Assembly (NCBI GenBank): GCA_963720375.1
Contig: CAVRFM010000015.1
Span: 62,001 to 126,000, forward strand
Origin: JAPLHP01 sp963720375
GTDB lineage: Bacteria; Chloroflexota; Dehalococcoidia; UBA2247; RBG-13-53-26
Direction: 5' to 3'
Length of the DNA stretch: 64,000 nt
The position numbers and the translations under genes are program-made. The notes beneath the pieces were generated by a model. That model searched no databases. It was given only the letters and a program-made list of their open reading frames with translations, and was not told the DNA's origin. Numbering within the stretch: the first letter of the stretch is position 1; every line of letters starts with the position of its first letter. Positions 25,906-35,111 of the stretch are shown piece after piece.

Positions 25906-26931
25906 TTGGACAAGAAGCCAAAGATTGAAGGTTCGGCTCGTAAGGGAACGCCTGCGCGCAGGCGTTCCAGATGGGATAAGGAGAAGAGGTGGCTGTACAT
26001 CATCGAGGCCATAATCGTGCTGACTATTGTTGCCGTTCCGGCGCTAGTTGGTTATGGCTATTATGACACCCATATCAAACCCTGGCACCAGCCTATCTTG
26101 AAGGTGAATGACACCACCATCGAGATGACCTCCTTTGTCAAAATGCTGCGCTTGTATCAGAGTAATGCAAGCTACTATTCAGATAATACGAGTTGGGCTC
26201 AAGATGAGGCGACCACAATGGAAGAGAATGAGCTTATGAAGCAGGGGCTGAAGAAGGACTTTGGCATTGTTGTCAGCGACAATGCTATCGAAGGGAAGTT
26301 GCAGGAGCTATTGACTTCGTACAGCATGACTGCGGACCAACTCAAGACGAATCTCGCCACGATGAAGATATCGGTGGAGGATTTCAAACAAATGTACATA
26401 GAGCCATCCCTGGTGCAGTCTGATCTGCAGCAACAAATTGGTGACCAGGATTACCCCGCGGATCAGGAGTTTGATCATGTCAGAGTTCAGGCCATGCTTG
26501 TAGCAGGTGCAGATAATGCCACTGCGGTGAGAGACAGATGGCTCGCGGGCGAGGATTTCAATACACTGGTCACCGACTACTCGCCGTCCAAGTACTACCC
26601 CAGCACTTCCTCGGATAATACTACGGTAGAATGGATACCCCGGGGCATTGAGAGTACTGCCTTTGATGACTATGCCTTTGCCGACGGGTCTGAAAACAGC
26701 ACAGTGAGTGATGCGATTCCTGAGAGCGAAGGCTCAGGGGACTACTGGCTGATAAAGGTGCTGGAAAAGGGGTCGAGGTTGCTCAGTGATGGTGACAGAA
26801 GTACGTTAATCAGCAATGCGTTTGACAAGTGGCTTCAGGATGCGGAGAGCGCCGAAGCTAATAAGATGGTGAATTATCTGGATAGCGCAGACGGTTACTC
26901 GAAAATCTACTGGGCTCTGGACCATATCTAG
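25906..26931 (+). CDS. Membrane-anchored SurA/PpiC-like foldase
   Basis: 341 residues from a TTG start. A basic N-terminus is followed by one transmembrane segment (about 31-53), and the rest should lie outside the membrane. The start of the external part, P-I-L-K-V-N-D-T-T-I-E, and the helical region that follows look like the SurA N-terminal chaperone domain; residues 195-310 are in the position of a parvulin domain but the consensus is weak. Peptidyl-prolyl isomerase activity is therefore uncertain. A 24-bp perfect palindrome lies in codons 14-21. The rpsR gene is upstream and hom downstream. Confidence 0.7.
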   Translation: MDKKPKIEGSARKGTPARRRSRWDKEKRWLYIIEAIIVLTIVAVPALVGYGYYDTHIKPWHQPILKVNDTTIEMTSFVKMLRLYQSNASYYSDNTSWAQDEATTMEENELMKQGLKKDFGIVVSDNAIEGKLQELLTSYSMTADQLKTNLATMKISVEDFKQMYIEPSLVQSDLQQQIGDQDYPADQEFDHVRVQAMLVAGADNATAVRDRWLAGEDFNTLVTDYSPSKYYPSTSSDNTTVEWIPRGIESTAFDDYAFADGSENSTVSDAIPESEGSGDYWLIKVLEKGSRLLSDGDRSTLISNAFDKWLQDAESAEANKMVNYLDSADGYSKIYWALDHI

Positions 26932-26955
26932 ACGTAGGGAGAGATTGGGCGAAAA

Positions 26956-28248
26956 GTGAAGAAAAGCATCGGCATCGGGTTGATGGGGCTTGGGGTGGTA
27001 GGCGGAGGGGTAGCCAAGGCCTTCTTGGAAAAGGACAGGACTATAACTGAGGAGGTAGGCCGCCCGCTCGTGCTGAGGAAAGTCCTGGTCCGCGATCTGG
27101 TAAAGTCACGTTCAGCGCAGGTGGACTCTCGCCTTCTCACCCTTGATCCGCGGGAGATCCTGGCTGACCCGGAGATAGATATTGTGATCGAGGTTATCGG
27201 GGGCGAGCACCCGGCGTTGGAGTACATTAGGGAAGCACTGTTGAATGGCAAGCACGTGGTGACTGCAAACAAGGAAGTAATTGCCAAGCATGGGATGGAG
27301 CTTCTGGGAGTTGCCCAAGAGAAGGGATTATCCCTCCTTTACGAGGCTAGCGTAGGTGGAGGAATTCCGTTGTTGCTTCCTCTTCAGCACGGCCTGCTGG
27401 CTAATGAGATAACCACGATATATGCCATCATCAATGGAACTACGAACTATATTCTTACCAGGATGTCCAGTGAAGGGGTAGACTTCAACACTGCACTGAA
27501 GAAGGCTCAGGAGCTGGGTTATGCCGAGGCAGATGCTTCTAACGATATTGAGGGGAGAGATGCTGCCTATAAGCTGGCTATCCTGGCTACCGTTGTTTTT
27601 CATACTGATGTTCGCCCTGAGGATGTTTACTGCCAGGGTATTGCCCGTCTGTGCGAGTCAGACTTTCGCTATGCCAAGGAACTGGGTTATGAGATAAAGC
27701 TCTTGGCTATTGCAAAGCAGGGGGGTGGGGTGGTTGAGGTTAGAGTACACCCCGTCTTCATTCCGGCGGAATCTCTCTTGGCTAAGGTGGGCGGAGTCTA
27801 TAATGCTGTGCAGATAGAGGGTGACTTGGTAGGCGAGGTGATTTTCTACGGCAGGGGAGCTGGCGCCCAGCCCACGGCCAGTGCAGTCATTTCAGATGTC
27901 ATCGCTATTGGACAGGCCGTAAGTTCAGCGAAGAAGGGCTCTGTACAGCCGAGGCCACTCCGGCCGAAGGCCATCAAGCCCATTTCAGAACTGGAGACCT
28001 GCTACTATCTCAGGATGAGCATTGCCGATCGCCCCGGCGTTCTCGCCCAGATAGCCAAAATACTCGGCGATCGCTCTATCAGCATTGCTTCCGTCATACA
28101 GAAAGAGGCGAATGCTGCCACTCAAACGGCGGAGATAGTGATCATGACTCATCCGGCTCGAGAGCGATTCATGCAGCAATCCTTAAACGACATGGGAAAG
28201 CTTCCCGCTGTTAAGGAAATATGTAATCTTATCAGAGTTGAAGGGTAG
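26956..28248 (+). CDS. hom: Homoserine dehydrogenase
   Basis: 430 residues, standard length with the ACT domain. It reduces aspartate semialdehyde to homoserine for threonine and methionine. The NAD(P) site G-L-M-G-L-G-V-V-G-G-G-V is at the N-terminus. Catalytic-domain motifs are A-N-K-E-V-I-A, Y-E-A-S-V-G-G-G-I-P, I-N-G-T-T-N-Y-I-L-T and A-D-A-S-N-D-I-E-G-R-D-A-A-Y-K. The C-terminal ACT domain begins S-I-A-D-R-P-G-V-L-A-Q-I-A and is the usual site of threonine feedback. The start is GTG. thrC follows after one small gene. Confidence 0.96.
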   Translation: MKKSIGIGLMGLGVVGGGVAKAFLEKDRTITEEVGRPLVLRKVLVRDLVKSRSAQVDSRLLTLDPREILADPEIDIVIEVIGGEHPALEYIREALLNGKHVVTANKEVIAKHGMELLGVAQEKGLSLLYEASVGGGIPLLLPLQHGLLANEITTIYAIINGTTNYILTRMSSEGVDFNTALKKAQELGYAEADASNDIEGRDAAYKLAILATVVFHTDVRPEDVYCQGIARLCESDFRYAKELGYEIKLLAIAKQGGGVVEVRVHPVFIPAESLLAKVGGVYNAVQIEGDLVGEVIFYGRGAGAQPTASAVISDVIAIGQAVSSAKKGSVQPRPLRPKAIKPISELETCYYLRMSIADRPGVLAQIAKILGDRSISIASVIQKEANAATQTAEIVIMTHPARERFMQQSLNDMGKLPAVKEICNLIRVEG

Positions 28249-28259
28249 GTGGTTATCGA

Positions 28260-28466
28260 ATGGCGTCTTGGATTTCGGGAGTCATTGTCACTGGTGAGAT
28301 AGAGTGTGGTGGATGTGGCAGGGTTATGAGACACCCTGAGAGGTATGCTTATGTCTCTGAGGACGAGAAACCGGTATTGCGTCTGTGCGAAAAGTGTTCT
28401 TGGGCCAGGGGATATTTGAAGCAGAGAAAGGATGAGAAGGGGCGCGAGATAGAGACTTTTCTCTGA
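28260..28466 (+). CDS. Small four-cysteine protein between hom and thrC
   Basis: 68 residues. C-G-G-C and C-E-K-C pairs spaced by about 28 residues suggest a single zinc ribbon. The lysine/glutamate-rich tail K-Q-R-K-D-E-K-G-R-E ends the protein. It lies 12 bp after hom and a few bases before thrC, so it is in that operon. The family is unknown to me. Confidence 0.6.
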   Translation: MASWISGVIVTGEIECGGCGRVMRHPERYAYVSEDEKPVLRLCEKCSWARGYLKQRKDEKGREIETFL

Positions 28467-28478
28467 TGGATGGAGATA

Positions 28479-29528
28479 ATGGGCGTTGGTGTATTAGTCA
28501 AGTACAGCCATTTACTCCCTGTTACTCCTGCTACTCCTCGTATTAGCCTGGGTGAAGGGGATACTCCCCTGGTCAGGTCGCAGAACCTGGAGAAGGAGAT
28601 AGGGTGCGGGGAGTTATATTTCAAACTGGAAGGGTGCAACCCTACCGGCTCCTTCAAGGATCGTGGTATGGTGGTGGCAGTGGCCAAAGCGCTGGAGGCG
28701 AAGAGTTCGGCCATTATCTGTGCTTCTACGGGAAACACCAGTGCCTCAGCAGCGGCCTACGGGGCGCGGTGCGGGCTCAACACCATCATTGTAGTTCCCA
28801 AAGGGAATATCGCTTTAGGTAAACTGGCCCAGGCCATAGTGTATGGTGCCAGGATAGTGGCCATCGGCGGCAACTTTGACCAGGCCCTGGACATAGTGCG
28901 CACATTGGTGGAGAGGCACCCTGTCACTCTGGTCAATTCAGTTAACCCTTATCGTATTGAGGGACAGAAGACAGCTGCGTTTGAAGTCGTTGACGTCCTG
29001 GGTGAGGCTCCTGATTACCTGTTTATCCCGGTTGGCAATGCCGGCAATATCACCGCCTATTGGAAGGGATTTGTGGAATATCATCGGGCGGGCAAAGCCA
29101 GACAGACTCCGAAGATGATGGGATTCGAGGCGGAAGGGGCGGCGCCCATAGTCAGGGGCGAGAAGATTGCCCATCCTGAGACGGTGGCCACAGCAATACG
29201 TATCGGCAATCCGGCCAGTTGGAAGGGGGCGGTGGCAGCCCGGGATGAGTCCGGGGGCATTATTGACTGCGTGAGCGATAACGAGATTCTGGCAGCATAT
29301 CACCGCATGGCTACCAAAGAGGGTGTCTTTGGTGAACCGGCGTCGGCAGCTTCTGTCGCCGGTCTCATTAAGTGGGCCCCTCGCCTGGATTTATCGGGGA
29401 AAAGGGTGGTCTGTGTAGTGACCGGCAGCGGCCTGAAAGACCCGGACACTGCTATGAAAGGCGCTCCCTCTTTTGTAGAGGTGCCCCCTGAACTTGACAA
29501 GATAGAAAAGGCTCTTGGCTGGGGTTGA
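28479..29528 (+). CDS. thrC: Threonine synthase
   Basis: About 349 residues. It converts O-phosphohomoserine to threonine with PLP. G-E-G-D-T-P-L-V is followed by the PLP lysine in N-P-T-G-S-F-K-D-R-G-M, then C-A-S-T-G-N-T-S-A-S-A-A-A-Y and G-E-P-A-S-A-A-S-V-A-G. It is the compact type also found in archaea and plants. ATG 28479 (GGAG a few bases upstream) is preferred to ATG 28470. It acts two steps after hom; homoserine kinase is not in the window. Confidence 0.94.
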   Translation: MGVGVLVKYSHLLPVTPATPRISLGEGDTPLVRSQNLEKEIGCGELYFKLEGCNPTGSFKDRGMVVAVAKALEAKSSAIICASTGNTSASAAAYGARCGLNTIIVVPKGNIALGKLAQAIVYGARIVAIGGNFDQALDIVRTLVERHPVTLVNSVNPYRIEGQKTAAFEVVDVLGEAPDYLFIPVGNAGNITAYWKGFVEYHRAGKARQTPKMMGFEAEGAAPIVRGEKIAHPETVATAIRIGNPASWKGAVAARDESGGIIDCVSDNEILAAYHRMATKEGVFGEPASAASVAGLIKWAPRLDLSGKRVVCVVTGSGLKDPDTAMKGAPSFVEVPPELDKIEKALGWG

Positions 29529-29709
29529 AGCGCTGTCAGTAGATAGGGCTCTCTGCCCGGAATACTTCAATGGTCAAGGGCACCATATTCTAAGGCCAGG
29601 AGAAATATTGGAGTCATACTGGTCCTTGCCTTGAATTGATGGCTATACAACCTTCTCTTGAAGCATATCCACTATTCTCTCTTCAGTCATTTCTGCGTGA
29701 GGAACTGCC

Positions 29710-30882
29710 ATGATTAAGCTGGCGCTGAGGAACCTCACCAGGCGGCGCACCCGAACCCTGCTCACCATTCTGGGTGTGGCTGTGGCCATTACTTTTACTG
29801 TTGGCCTGCTGAGCATCACTGAAGGCTTTATGAACAGCTTTAATCAAACAACCAGGGAACGGGAGGAGGATATCTATGTCTTGCCCAGGCAGGCAGGAGG
29901 CAGCACCAGCCCTCTGCTTGAGTCCACTGGGGCAGTATTTCCTCAAGCCTACGTCGACGATATTCAGAAAATCGATAATGTGAAGGCTGTCTATCCTATA
30001 TATACCCGCTCCATCTACCTTGGAGATGCTTCCGACTCCCTGATGGGGGATGTTGTTGTGCTAAATGGGGTGACTCCGCAGTTCCTGCCCGACCTCAGGC
30101 CTTCCCTGGAACTTGAGGACGGGAGACTTTTCGAAGAGGGGGAAGACGGTACCATTGTAGTTGGCGCGGCGGTGGCTGAGGCTCAGGGGCTGAAAGTGGG
30201 GGATACCTTTCCTCTCGGGGTGGAAGGCTACGAAATCAAGATAGTCGGCATTCTCAAGTCCACCGGCGGCTTTGAGGATATGATTGCCTATGCACCCCTT
30301 CAAGATGTGCAATTGGCACTAAATGAGACGGGCCGCATCACCAGCGCCGCAGTGACTGTAAGGGACCGGGACAAGACTAAGGAGACAGCCGATGCGATCA
30401 CTGCTCTTCATCCAGAGGACATTGTAGGTCGGACAACCGAGGAACTGGCGGGGGTGGTGAGGAACCTCTTGTCCATGGCCCGTGCCATCCACCTCAGTGT
30501 GGCCTCTATTGCCTTGCTCATAGGCGTTCTGTTTATCCTCTCTACTATGCTGATGGCTGTAAGCGAGCGGACGAAGGAAATAGGCACCATGAGGGCAATG
30601 GGTGTGCGCCGAGCGACCATATTCCGGCTCATTATTACGGAATCACTGATTACCTGCATCATAGCGGGAGGACTGGGCTGCCTGGGAGGCGTTGGCCTGT
30701 CCAAGGTGATAACCTGGGCCATACACCGGTTTGCCGGTGTGGCCTTCCTCCAGGCTGTGGTCAGCCCCGGTATCTTTGGTGCTGGGCTGTTGATCGCTGT
30801 GCTCATCGGGGCCCTGGCTGGCCTTTATCCTGCCTGGAGGATCTCTAAGATAAACATAGTGGAGGCCCTCAGATATGAGTGA
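29710..30882 (+). CDS. ABC exporter permease, MacB/FtsX type
   Basis: 390 residues. The start L-A-L-R-N-L-T-R-R-R-T-R-T-L-L-T-I-L-G-V-A-V-A-I-T is the classic MacB/LolC-like first transmembrane helix; a large external domain (about 45-245) and three C-terminal membrane helices follow, with the V-S-E-R-T-K-E-I-G-T-M-R-A-M-G cytoplasmic motif. Such proteins move lipids, peptides or signals by a mechanotransmission mechanism. The cognate ATPase gene overlaps its end. Substrate unknown. Confidence 0.88.
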   Translation: MIKLALRNLTRRRTRTLLTILGVAVAITFTVGLLSITEGFMNSFNQTTREREEDIYVLPRQAGGSTSPLLESTGAVFPQAYVDDIQKIDNVKAVYPIYTRSIYLGDASDSLMGDVVVLNGVTPQFLPDLRPSLELEDGRLFEEGEDGTIVVGAAVAEAQGLKVGDTFPLGVEGYEIKIVGILKSTGGFEDMIAYAPLQDVQLALNETGRITSAAVTVRDRDKTKETADAITALHPEDIVGRTTEELAGVVRNLLSMARAIHLSVASIALLIGVLFILSTMLMAVSERTKEIGTMRAMGVRRATIFRLIITESLITCIIAGGLGCLGGVGLSKVITWAIHRFAGVAFLQAVVSPGIFGAGLLIAVLIGALAGLYPAWRISKINIVEALRYE

Positions 30883-31549
30883 TGCGATAGTAGAGGTCAC
30901 TCACCTGTCAAAGGTGTACATGATGGGTGGTGAGGAGATCAGAGCTGTTGACAATGTTGACCTGATGATAAACAAGGGAGACTTTGTCAGTGTCATGGGT
31001 CCCTCTGGCTCCGGCAAGACGACCCTCCTCAACCTCATTGGCTGCATAGATCACCCCACTGGCGGGGCAATACGCTTTGAAGGTCAGGATGTATCGGAGT
31101 TGAAGGAGACCAGGTTGGACCGTCTGCGGATGAGGAAGATCGGTTTTGTCTTTCAGAGCTTCAACCTTATGCCCATAATGACAGCGCTGGAGAACGTGAT
31201 GTTTCCTATGGAGATGGCTGGGGTTCCCAAAAAGGAGCAGATAAAGCGCGCCACCGAGTTGCTGGAGTGGGTTGGATTGCCCAAAAGGCTGCACCATAGG
31301 CCGCGGGAACTGAGCGCCGGGGAGAATCAGCGGGTTGGCATAGCCCGGGCTCTGGCCAATAACCCGGTAATATTGCTGGCTGACGAGCCAACCGGGAATC
31401 TTGACTCTAAGACTACGAAAGAGGTTGGCCTTTTGTTCAGACGCGTGAACAGTGAATACGGCATGTCTATTATGCTGATCACCCATAATGAGACAGTGGC
31501 TGAGATAGCCAGCCGGTCTCTCAAGATGAGGGATGGGCGGATAATCTAA
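30875..31549 (+). CDS. ABC transporter ATP-binding protein, LolD/MacB type
   Basis: 224 residues. Walker A is G-P-S-G-S-G-K-T-T, the Q-loop is F-Q-S-F-N-L-M-P, Walker B is V-I-L-L-A-D-E-P-T-G-N-L-D and the H-loop is I-T-H. The signature is L-S-A-G-E rather than the usual L-S-G-G-Q, a mild departure. The start overlaps the permease stop by 8 bp, so the pair forms one exporter. Confidence 0.92.
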   Translation: MSDAIVEVTHLSKVYMMGGEEIRAVDNVDLMINKGDFVSVMGPSGSGKTTLLNLIGCIDHPTGGAIRFEGQDVSELKETRLDRLRMRKIGFVFQSFNLMPIMTALENVMFPMEMAGVPKKEQIKRATELLEWVGLPKRLHHRPRELSAGENQRVGIARALANNPVILLADEPTGNLDSKTTKEVGLLFRRVNSEYGMSIMLITHNETVAEIASRSLKMRDGRII

Positions 31550-31566
31550 AGTGCAGGGAGGGCGAT

Positions 31567-32133
31567 ATGGTTGACCAGGCCAAAATTGAGCGGGCAGTTA
31601 TCTCTATTATTGAGGCCATCGGCGAGAACCCGAAGCGGGAGGGTATGGTGGGCACGCCGCAGCGCGTTGCGGAAATGTATGCTGAGCTCTTCAGTGGCAT
31701 CGACAAAGACCCCAAGCAGGAACTGGTGACTGGCTTTGGCGAGGGACATCGGGAAATGGTGATAGTAAAAGACATTCCTTTCTATTCTCTCTGTGAGCAC
31801 CACCTTCTGCCCTTTTATGGCTCGGCCCATGTTGGTTACATTCCCAATGTCAATGGTCGGGTCGTCGGTGCCAGCAAGCTGGCCCGGGTGGTGGAGATAG
31901 TGGCGCATCGGCCCCAAATCCAGGAGCGCATGACCACCCAGATCGCTGAGGCCATTGTCGAGGCTCTCCAACCGGATGGGGTGGCAGTGGTCATCGAGGC
32001 GGAGCACCTCTGTATGATCATGCGCGGGATAAAGAAGCCTGGGAGCAACATCGTCACCTCGGCCAATCGGGGCGTCTTTCGGCGCAAAGCAGCCACCAGG
32101 GCCGAATTCCTCTCGCTGATAGCGCGGAAGTAG
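31567..32133 (+). CDS. folE: GTP cyclohydrolase I
   Basis: 188 residues, standard. It makes dihydroneopterin triphosphate from GTP, the entry to folates. G-T-P-Q-R-V-A-E-M-Y, S-L-C-E-H-H-L-L-P-F (zinc Cys and His), G-A-S-K-L-A-R-V-V and H-L-C-M-I-M-R-G (second zinc Cys) are all there. It begins 17 bp after the ABC ATPase gene, with GGAGGG before the ATG, so co-transcription is likely though functionally unexplained. Confidence 0.96.
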   Translation: MVDQAKIERAVISIIEAIGENPKREGMVGTPQRVAEMYAELFSGIDKDPKQELVTGFGEGHREMVIVKDIPFYSLCEHHLLPFYGSAHVGYIPNVNGRVVGASKLARVVEIVAHRPQIQERMTTQIAEAIVEALQPDGVAVVIEAEHLCMIMRGIKKPGSNIVTSANRGVFRRKAATRAEFLSLIARK

Positions 32134-32258
32134 GTATCTCGGCTGAGAAAGTTGGTCTCTCAGCACGACGCTATATCTCACAACTGGCCTGGCACTGCTT
32201 ATCTTCTTATCCGTAGAACTCGGTGGCATGACATCGGATAGCGTGATACTATCTAGAT

Positions 32259-33104
32259 ATGGACTCTATGATTGAAACTATCAAGAGGCGTGTCTCCGTC
32301 AGAACATATTTGGATCAGCCGATCGAAGCGGAAAAGAAGCGAAGAATAATCGATTTGCTTCATTCAAGCCACAAAGGTCCGTTCGGTCACGGAGTGAGAT
32401 TTGAACTCGTTGATTTCTCGGAGATGGAGAGGAGTGAGATCAAGACGCTTGGAACCTATGGGTTTATCAGCGGGGCGAACTCATTCATCGTGGGCGCCAT
32501 CAAAGAAGATGTGGGAGCAATGGAGGATCTTGGGTATTGCTTTGAGAGAGTGATACTGGTGGCGACCTCTCTGGATTTAGGAACATGCTGGATGGGCGGC
32601 ACATTCAAGCGAGCCAATTTCGCTAAGAAGATAAACGTCTCAGATGACGAAGTTGTTCCCGCGATCAGCCCGATTGGGTATGCACATGACAAAAGGACTG
32701 TCAGAGAAAGGGTGCTCAGGCGCTTTGCCGGATCCGACCAGCGAAAGCCCTGGGAGCAACTGTTCTTTGATGGAGATATGAATACCCCTCTGGCGAGAGA
32801 CTCAGCAGGCAAATATGCTCTGGTGCTTGATTGTGTGAGGCTGGGACCTTCCGCATCAAACAACCAGCCGTGGCGAATTGCCAAACAGAAAGACCGGGCT
32901 GCCTTTCACTTCTATCTGAAACGGACGAGGGGTTACGATAAGCTCTTGAGGGGCATAGACCTTCAACGTGTGGATATGGGGATTGCCATGTGCCACTTCG
33001 AGCTTGCGGCCAGAGAGACGGGCCTCACCGGGAGATGGGTGGTGGCGAAACCTGATCTGGACGTGGGAAATGCCGAGTATATCCTGAGCTGGACGGAATC
33101 ATGA
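32259..33104 (+). CDS. Nitroreductase-family flavoprotein (TM1586-like, putative)
   Basis: 281 residues. The N-terminus R-R-V-S-V-R-T-Y is the FMN-binding start of nitroreductases, and G-P-S-A-S-N-N-Q-P-W-R-I near residue 210 is the second FMN signature. Seeing these in two halves, with duplicated-looking layout, matches the large single-chain subgroup. Substrate is unknown; such enzymes reduce quinones, nitro groups or enones with NAD(P)H. Confidence 0.8.
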   Translation: MDSMIETIKRRVSVRTYLDQPIEAEKKRRIIDLLHSSHKGPFGHGVRFELVDFSEMERSEIKTLGTYGFISGANSFIVGAIKEDVGAMEDLGYCFERVILVATSLDLGTCWMGGTFKRANFAKKINVSDDEVVPAISPIGYAHDKRTVRERVLRRFAGSDQRKPWEQLFFDGDMNTPLARDSAGKYALVLDCVRLGPSASNNQPWRIAKQKDRAAFHFYLKRTRGYDKLLRGIDLQRVDMGIAMCHFELAARETGLTGRWVVAKPDLDVGNAEYILSWTES

Positions 33105-33133
33105 CCGATGTCGTTCGAGTTGAGGGGCTCACC

Positions 33134-33998
33134 TCATATATGCAAAGAGAGGTTGTGAAGAATCCGGCTGACTGTCTCAGCGCGGTTAAGCGTATAGAAA
33201 TGGAAGAAGCGGACTCCGTTTTGCCATAGATCTTCGCACTGCCTGGTGGCGAATTCTATGCCCATTCCCTCAACTTCATCCGGGGAACTGGCGTTCTCCA
33301 TCCGCTGGATGAGCGTAGTCGGCAGCGTCGCCCCGCAGGTCTTCGTAAACCGCTTTATCTTTGCCACATCTGTTATGGGCATAATGCCCGGGATAATCGG
33401 AATCCGAATCCCGACTGCCCCTGCCTTTTCCATAAGATTGTAGAAGAAGCGGTTGTCGAAGAACATCTGAGTGATGGCAAAGTCGGCTCCTGCTTCGATC
33501 TTCTGCTTGGTGTAGAGCAGGTCACTCTCAATACTGGAGGCCTCGAGGTGCCCTTCAGGATACACAGCGATCCCTATGGAGAATGCCTTGAAGGACGCTG
33601 CCAGCTTCACCACGTCAATGCCGTGGCGGCTGGTGACATCGGCGGTCACCCCCGGCTCCCCCTCCGGGAGATCTCCTCTGAGCGCGAGAATATTCTCCAC
33701 GCCCAATTCCTGATAGTCTCGTAGCATACTCCTCAAGCCCTCATCGCTTTCACCGATACAGGTCACGTGTGGCATCGGGCTGAGGGCGGTTTCCTGCACG
33801 ATCCGTTCTACCACATGTCTCGGTATTCTTGCGGGTACTGCCCCCGGCTCCATAGGTTACGGAGACGAAACCGGGCTTGAAGGCCTGTAACCTTCGAATA
33901 GTATCAAAAAGCTGCTTTTCACCCGCCTCCGTCTTCGGCGGGAAAAACTCAAATGAAATACCCTTGTTCTGATGCTCAAGAATATGCTTTATTCTCAT
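33134..33998 (-). pseudogene. metF: Methylenetetrahydrofolate reductase, interrupted by one extra base
   Basis: The enzyme reduces methylene-THF to methyl-THF with FAD. The N-terminal frame (from ATG 33998) carries I-S-F-E-F-F-P-P-K-T and V-S-V-T-Y-G-A-G-G-S-T-R, then drifts. From 33817 the next frame gives H-V-V-E-R-I-V-Q-E-T-A-L-S-P-M-P-H-V-T-C-I-G and continues to the stop at 33134 with I-T-Q-M-F-F-D and P-I-I-P-G-I-M-P-I. Skipping one base at 33818 yields 287 residues, the normal length with all motifs. Either a real lesion or a sequence error; the latter is favoured. Confidence 0.92.
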
Positions 33999-34099
33999 GT
34001 TCAGCCCGCAGCGTGTGTTATGGCAATCTTGAGGAGTGCTCCGGCTTTTCGGTGTGGGTAAGTTAAGTTTGGTGAACCATTTTGGTCAATAGACAGAAC

Positions 34100-34119
34100 C
34101 CGAGAGATGGTTCTCTCGG
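34100..34119 (-). terminator. Hairpin downstream of the 34165-34752 gene
   Basis: Perfect 7-bp stem CCGAGAG/CTCTCGG with a 6-nt loop, between the minus-strand coiled-coil gene and metF. Only a weak T-rich tail follows on the minus strand. Confidence 0.4.
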
Positions 34120-34164
34120 ATCTTGTTGACAACGCCAGGGAGCTTCGGGGAGAAGGTCGGCTCC

Positions 34165-34752
34165 TTAGCGTAAGCCCTCTACCTCCTGCTTGTATTCATC
34201 GAGTAACTGGTTATATTGAGAGTCCAGGTGGGCTATGGTTCTGTGCCACTCTTCCTGGAATTGCGGCTGGCTCTCTATATTGACCTTTGTTCCGGGCGGC
34301 AGGCCCTGCTGCTGTAAGGCTTGCTGTATCCTCATCTGAAAGTCCTGTTTTAGCATCTCATAGGCCTGCCTTCTCTGCTGCTCTCCCTCTTGCGCGTAGT
34401 GATCAAAAACACGTCTCATTTTGCTGTAGATGTTCTCCAGGGCGCCCTTATCCCTTTTAATGGCCTTAAGGGCCTCCATGGCTTTCTTCGTGGTTTTCTT
34501 GGCAGGCTCATTCGCGGGGAGGGTTATATTTCTCAGCAAAACCTCCTCTGCTCCTTTGGCAACAAAGCGTCTCTCCTCTTCCTTGAATTTTCCTAGCTCG
34601 GCGACCAGGTTGATGTCCTCTTTGAAATACTTTACCGCCAGTTTTTGCCCCTCAGGCATATACTTCCATTGCATAACCTCATCTTTTGATGGCTCTCCGA
34701 GGTTCGCTATCCTCTCCATCGCTCTCTCAGACGCGCTCTTGATGTCATCCAT
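34165..34752 (-). CDS. Conserved-looking coiled-coil protein of unknown function
   Basis: 195 residues from the ATG at 34752, which has GGAGG five bases upstream; the frame is open to 34872, but the added segment is histidine/proline rich and looks non-coding. The protein is highly charged and helical, with E-E-E-R-R-F-V-A-K-G-A-E-E-V-L-L-R-N-I and a long glutamine/arginine-rich coiled coil before a basic-acidic tail. No signal peptide or membrane segment. Good codon structure argues it is real. I cannot name it with certainty. Confidence 0.65.
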   Translation of the reverse strand: MDDIKSASERAMERIANLGEPSKDEVMQWKYMPEGQKLAVKYFKEDINLVAELGKFKEEERRFVAKGAEEVLLRNITLPANEPAKKTTKKAMEALKAIKRDKGALENIYSKMRRVFDHYAQEGEQQRRQAYEMLKQDFQMRIQQALQQQGLPPGTKVNIESQPQFQEEWHRTIAHLDSQYNQLLDEYKQEVEGLR

Positions 34753-35111
34753 GGTGTCCTCCGGCCAGTCAGATTTCTTTGTGTAGTGTTTGATATTATA
34801 CCAGTTTCCGTGAGAGTGCTGTGCTGGGGCGTGGTATTTGTGCTTATGGGCCTGTGGGGTATTGCATTGCACAGATCATGGTATCGTCCTGGTTACTGCG
34901 CACAGGCGTTGTCCCAGGGAAAAGCCATCTGATATAATTGTGTCGCTCAGGAGATGATGCATCGCTGCGGAATGGATAGAAGGGCGTACTCTTATCCCTG
35001 CGTCGGAGTTGCAGGTTATCCTGCGCTCAGGAGCTAGGGCCCGCACGATCTGGCTGCTAGCTTATCCCGCTGTTAGAGTAAGCCGTTTCCTCTGAAATCA
35101 GGAGAAATACT

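Noticed and set aside
29529..29709. Short minus-strand peptide starting M-T-E-E-R-I-V-D-M
   Set aside because: Only 15 residues before a stop; perhaps a relic, but there is too little to support a gene.
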